Under the pieces are notes generated by a model that worked only from the letters and a program-made list of their open reading frames with translations, did no database searches and was not told the origin of the DNA. Of a stretch of DNA of 7,483 nt, positions 5,268 through 7,483 are shown piece after piece. The first letter of the stretch is position 1. Each line of letters starts with the position of its first letter. Made by a program: the position numbers and the translations under genes. Origin of the DNA: Moraxellaceae bacterium (GTDB lineage Bacteria; Pseudomonadota; Gammaproteobacteria; Pseudomonadales; Ketobacteraceae); assembly GCA_002402125.1 (NCBI GenBank), contig NVVG01000278.1, forward strand, positions 1-7,483, read 5' to 3'.

Positions 5268-6317
5268 TTGAAGGTTAATTTTTCACTATTTATCCTAAGC
5301 ATTGGGTTATCGAATCTAGCTCAAGCAACGACCATCGACGTTGATCAGTTTATTGCCGATAGTGCAGGGAAATATACGCCGTTAATAGTTGCCGGGGATC
5401 CTTTTTCGGTAAGCAACACTCAATCTTACGAGCTGATTGAACCCAATGACCCCTATGCCACCTTTGCAGGAATTGGCTCCATTTATTTCGAGGATGCGGG
5501 TTATGGATACATGGGGACGGGCACGCCAATATCTAAAAGACACATATTAACCGCAGCTCATGTATTAGATATCACCGGTGATGGTCAATCCGATGTGGGC
5601 TCGTCGGCGGTGACTTTTAACACCAATAATGACGGTGATTTGACCTATCAGTTGGGAATATCATCAATTGACATACACCCCGATTTTACCGGGTTTAACA
5701 ATCCATTCATATCAGATGATTTAGCCATTTTGACGTTGGCCGAAGACTTACCCGACGATGTACCTATTTATGAAATGTTCAGGGGTGATCTACAAGGTCA
5801 GAACATGATAGTCATGGCAGGTTATGGTGACTCAGGTGATGGTTATGGCGTTGTTCATACAGAAGGTACACGTACCGTAAAGCGCGATGGTTACAACCAT
5901 ATCGACGTTATCTATAGCGATAATCCGGAAGACACCGAAGATACTATATTTGCTTTTGATTTTGATGATCCCGAAGGGTTCTATGACATTTTTGGAACAG
6001 GTGAGCAATTTACCGAACCCTATGAAGCAACAATAGGCCATGGCGATTCCGGTGGCCCTGCATTTCTACTGGATGATAACTTCGATATTTTAGGCCTCAT
6101 CGGGGTAAATACCTTTGGCCTGGCTTACTATAATAATGCCCCATATTTTGGATCAATTGGTGGTGGTATGTTTTTGCCGAGTTATTTTGATTGGATAGAT
6201 GACGTAGTTGCTATGGCTCCGATATCCCAAGTTGTTACTGAACCCGCCAGCTTTATTCTATTAATTCTAGGCCTTGCAGGATTAGCAGTTGTTCGACGAA
6301 AACAACGTAGCTATTAG
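5268..6317 (+). CDS. Secreted trypsin-like serine protease with PEP-CTERM sorting tail
   Basis: The 349-residue product starts at TTG (5268), supported by a strong AGGAG (5255-5259) 8 bases upstream and by the signal peptide that begins there (hydrophobic core about 6-17, cleavage after AQA, residue 20). The S1 (chymotrypsin-fold) triad is complete: His98 in ILTAAHVL, Asp151 in SDDLAILTL, and Ser261 in GHGDSGGPAF. The C-terminus is a PEP-CTERM signal: TEPAS (324-328), a hydrophobic helix (about 329-342), then basic RRKQR (343-347). This is a tail recognised by exosortase, which cuts it and places proteins at the surface or in the biofilm matrix. A DITGDGQSD loop (101-109) just after His98 looks like a calcium-binding DxDxDG-type loop. 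The protein is acidic overall, with many D/E. Substrate is unknown. No exosortase is in the window. A monocistronic gene is likely: no gene within 140 bases upstream on its strand, and a 225-base gap after it. Confidence 0.9.
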   Translation: MKVNFSLFILSIGLSNLAQATTIDVDQFIADSAGKYTPLIVAGDPFSVSNTQSYELIEPNDPYATFAGIGSIYFEDAGYGYMGTGTPISKRHILTAAHVLDITGDGQSDVGSSAVTFNTNNDGDLTYQLGISSIDIHPDFTGFNNPFISDDLAILTLAEDLPDDVPIYEMFRGDLQGQNMIVMAGYGDSGDGYGVVHTEGTRTVKRDGYNHIDVIYSDNPEDTEDTIFAFDFDDPEGFYDIFGTGEQFTEPYEATIGHGDSGGPAFLLDDNFDILGLIGVNTFGLAYYNNAPYFGSIGGGMFLPSYFDWIDDVVAMAPISQVVTEPASFILLILGLAGLAVVRRKQRSY

Positions 6318-6326
6318 TTAGGGGGA

Positions 6327-6350
6327 CATTTAGATAGAGGCCCATTTAGA
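6327..6350 (+). repeat. Short direct repeat CATTTAGA (6327-6334 and 6343-6350)
   Basis: Two exact copies of an 8-base word, 16 bases apart, start just after the protease stop codon in a run beginning with GGGGG. The set-up vaguely recalls degenerate repeat remnants, but no larger unit or inverted partner is visible. Confidence 0.3.
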
Positions 6351-6422
6351 GCCACGTTGACTACGGCATAATAATCGAAATAACTTTTTGTTATTGTACC
6401 CGGCATATGAACTATATGAGCA

Positions 6423-6476
6423 CGTAAAGAGCCGCCCCCTCTGGCAATACGGTTCGATTGTTATAACCTCTTTACG
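6423..6476 (+). promoter_or_regulatory. Nested inverted repeat (possible structured leader or operator) upstream of the redoxin gene
   Basis: A perfect 9-bp inverted repeat, CGTAAAGAG (6423-6431) with CTCTTTACG (6468-6476), encloses 36 bases. Inside it a smaller hairpin forms from CAAT-a-CG (6445-6451, one bulged A) and CGATTG (6455-6460) around a 3-base GTT loop. It ends 66 bases before the redoxin ATG. It has no T-tract, so it is not an intrinsic terminator. It could be a leader RNA fold or a regulator-binding site; which one cannot be decided here. Confidence 0.4.
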
Positions 6477-6542
6477 AAACTGTGATACTTCTGTAACTAT
6501 ATATCTCTATTCTGTTGGAAAGCACACTCCTTCTTAGAGATC

Positions 6543-7145
6543 ATGACAATGAAACCCATTCCTGCTCCTTCTTCACAGAAAAACAAGTCGACATTATTTT
6601 TCTTAGTATTTATGGCTACTCATTTAATATTAATGAGCGCTACATTTAACGCTAATGCACAACCATTGAATAGACCTGTTCCCGCGCCTGAATTTACCCA
6701 ATCAAATCCTGCAGATTGGATAAATTCCAAACCCCTGTCGCTGGCAGATTTTAAGGGTAAGGTGGTATTGATTGATTTCTGGACATTCGGATGCTGGAAT
6801 TGTTATCGAAGTTTTCCGTGGTTAAATGACCTCGAAAATAGATATCATAAACAAGGCCTTGAAATTATCGGTGTACATACCCCGGAATTTCCTCATGAAA
6901 AGATTCGCCAGGCGGTAGTAGAGAAAGCGCGACAATTTAACCTAAATCACCCAATAATGCTGGACAACAATTTTATCTATTGGAAAGCGATGCATAACAG
7001 GTATTGGCCAGCCTATTATCTAATAGATGCCAACGGGCTAGTACGGTACAAATTTTTTGGTGAGACGCATAAAAATTCACAAAATGACACGCGAATTTCG
7101 AGTGCTATAGAGTCGCTAATTAACGAAGCAAAAATATCGCTCTGA
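6543..7145 (+). CDS. Exported thioredoxin-like (TlpA/DipZ C-terminal type) protein
   Basis: The 200-residue product carries a long N-terminal signal peptide (hydrophobic residues about 17-34, cleavage after NANA, about 39), so it is periplasmic or membrane-tethered. The rest is one thioredoxin-fold redoxin domain. VVLIDFWTFGCWNCYRSFPW (74-93) holds the active-site pair Cys84-W-N-Cys87, IIGVHTPEF follows at 108-116, and the cis-Pro is Pro157 in NRYWPAYYLID. These motifs match the extracytoplasmic domain of DipZ-type proteins and stand-alone relatives, which reduce or exchange disulfides in exported proteins. No CcdA/DsbD-like membrane reductant is in the window, so its electron source is elsewhere. 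The start may be ATG 6543 or ATG 6549: the only ribosome-site-like string, AGAGA (about 6536-6540), is very close to the first and better spaced from the second. Signal peptide and fold are unaffected. Confidence 0.87.
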   Translation: MTMKPIPAPSSQKNKSTLFFLVFMATHLILMSATFNANAQPLNRPVPAPEFTQSNPADWINSKPLSLADFKGKVVLIDFWTFGCWNCYRSFPWLNDLENRYHKQGLEIIGVHTPEFPHEKIRQAVVEKARQFNLNHPIMLDNNFIYWKAMHNRYWPAYYLIDANGLVRYKFFGETHKNSQNDTRISSAIESLINEAKISL

Positions 7146-7170
7146 TTTTTTGGCATTCTAGCGATACTTT
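7135..7170 (+). terminator. Weak stem-loop at the end of the redoxin gene
   Basis: TATCGCT (7135-7141) pairs with AGCGATA (7160-7166) over an 18-base loop, followed by CTTT. It overlaps the last codons and the stop. The short stem, long loop and poor T-tract make it a weak terminator candidate at best. Confidence 0.25.
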
Positions 7171-7230
7171 GGTGAGAACATTAAAAAACATCAGCGAAAC
7201 AAAATGTCTGTTTAAAATTTTAGTGAGATC

Positions 7231-7264
7231 AATATCTACTATAGATATTCTTAATTCGAATTAA
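7231..7264. promoter_or_regulatory. Two adjacent perfect palindromes
   Basis: AATATCTA (7231-7238) and TAGATATT (7242-7249) form an 8-bp inverted repeat around a 3-base CTA centre. One base later comes the gapless 14-base palindrome TTAATTCGAATTAA (7251-7264). Two dyads side by side in a non-coding region suggest a binding site for a dimeric regulator acting on a gene beyond the window, but AT-rich DNA throws up such dyads by chance more often. Confidence 0.35.
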
Positions 7265-7442
7265 AAGTCGTCGCCATCTTTTTGGCACATATTGCAACAA
7301 ATATAGAAACACACTCAATGGCCTGATTATCAATTAATATCGATTTTACAAATTCCACCCAGTTCTTCCTTATAAAATGCTTTGATTATTTTCTATAAAC
7401 CACTAAAAAATGAGATGTTGACATGCCCGCATAAACCCTTAT

Positions 7443-7478
7443 AAAAGATAAATTGCTACTGAGATTTTATCTTTTTTT
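7443..7478 (+). terminator. A/T-rich terminator-like hairpin at the window end
   Basis: AAAAGATAAA (7443-7452) pairs perfectly with TTTATCTTTT (7466-7475) over a 13-base loop and is followed by three more T. The stem has only one G-C pair, so it would be weak in RNA. It has T-tracts on both strands and could serve either direction. Confidence 0.3.
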
Positions 7479-7483
7479 AAATT

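Larger units (their letters stand above)
7146..7483. other. AT-rich non-coding tail of the window
   Basis: These 338 bases hold no credible gene on either strand: stops are frequent and no ORF has both a start and family-like residues. The recognisable structure is the tandem palindromes at 7231-7264 and an A/T-rich hairpin at 7443-7478, both listed separately. Composition is visibly more AT-rich than in the coding regions of the gammaproteobacterial part. Confidence 0.6.

Noticed and set aside
6379..6395. AATAAC-TTTTT-GTTATT hairpin after the protease gene as a terminator
   Set aside because: Six-base stem almost all A-T, followed by GTACCC and not by a T-run.
7330..7392. Minus-strand open stretch reading AFYKEELGGICKIDIN
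   Set aside because: About 20 codons, no start codon or ribosome site, no family I recognise; could be a gene remnant but cannot be supported.
1..7483. A new defence, mobile or biosynthetic system
   Set aside because: I looked for transposases, integrases, nucleases, helicases, toxin-antitoxin pairs, CRISPR-like spaced repeats and tRNAs and found none; all intact genes fall in known families with ordinary neighbours.

Overview
Most of this window (about 425 to 7483) reads as ordinary chromosomal DNA of a gammaproteobacterium, probably a marine or aquatic one of the Cellvibrionales/Spongiibacteraceae kind. That placement is inferred from family content: a Bax-like glucosaminidase, an AI-2E transporter, a PA4642-type small protein, a cytochrome b561/YceI pair, and a PEP-CTERM serine protease. 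The first ~420 bases differ. They are AT-richer, carry the ends of two genes that look flavobacterial (a TM2-domain protein and the C-terminus of a VOC/glyoxalase-fold protein), and lack a Shine-Dalgarno sequence, as is usual in Bacteroidota. At about 421 the VOC gene and a YcgR/PilZ-like gene are both cut at the same point and joined out of frame. This is either an assembly chimera or a real illegitimate junction.

Layout: 1-256 (-) TM2 protein, running off the window; 287-~421 (-) VOC C-terminal remnant; ~421 junction; 387-677 (-) PilZ/YcgR-like N-terminal fragment with a tail read out of frame into foreign DNA; 840-1670 (+) Bax-like glucosaminidase overlapping by one base 1670-2695 (+) AI-2E family transporter; 2810-3103 (+) PA4642-family small protein with its own promoter and a good intrinsic terminator at 3126-3160; 3325-3909 (+) cytochrome b561 overlapping by one base 3909-4514 (+) periplasmic YceI; 4613-5125 (-) macrodomain deacetylase, convergent with yceI; 5268-6317 (+) secreted trypsin-like protease with a PEP-CTERM tail and a TTG start; 6318-6542 a gap with a nested hairpin; 6543-7145 (+) secreted thioredoxin-like protein; 7146-7483 a non-coding AT-rich tail with two adjacent palindromes and a weak terminator-like hairpin.

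The genes form small units and not one pathway. Bax/AI-2E and cytochrome b561/YceI are coupled by TAATG stop-start overlaps, and the second pair matches the E. coli yceJ-yceI arrangement. Many products act at or outside the inner membrane: wall hydrolase, membrane permease, haem protein, periplasmic lipid-binding protein, secreted protease and periplasmic thiol protein. I see no defence island, CRISPR array, transposase or recognisable new multi-gene system. The points most worth checking are the chimeric junction at ~421, the nested hairpin at 6423-6476, the tandem palindromes at 7231-7264 and the exosortase-type sorting tail on the protease.
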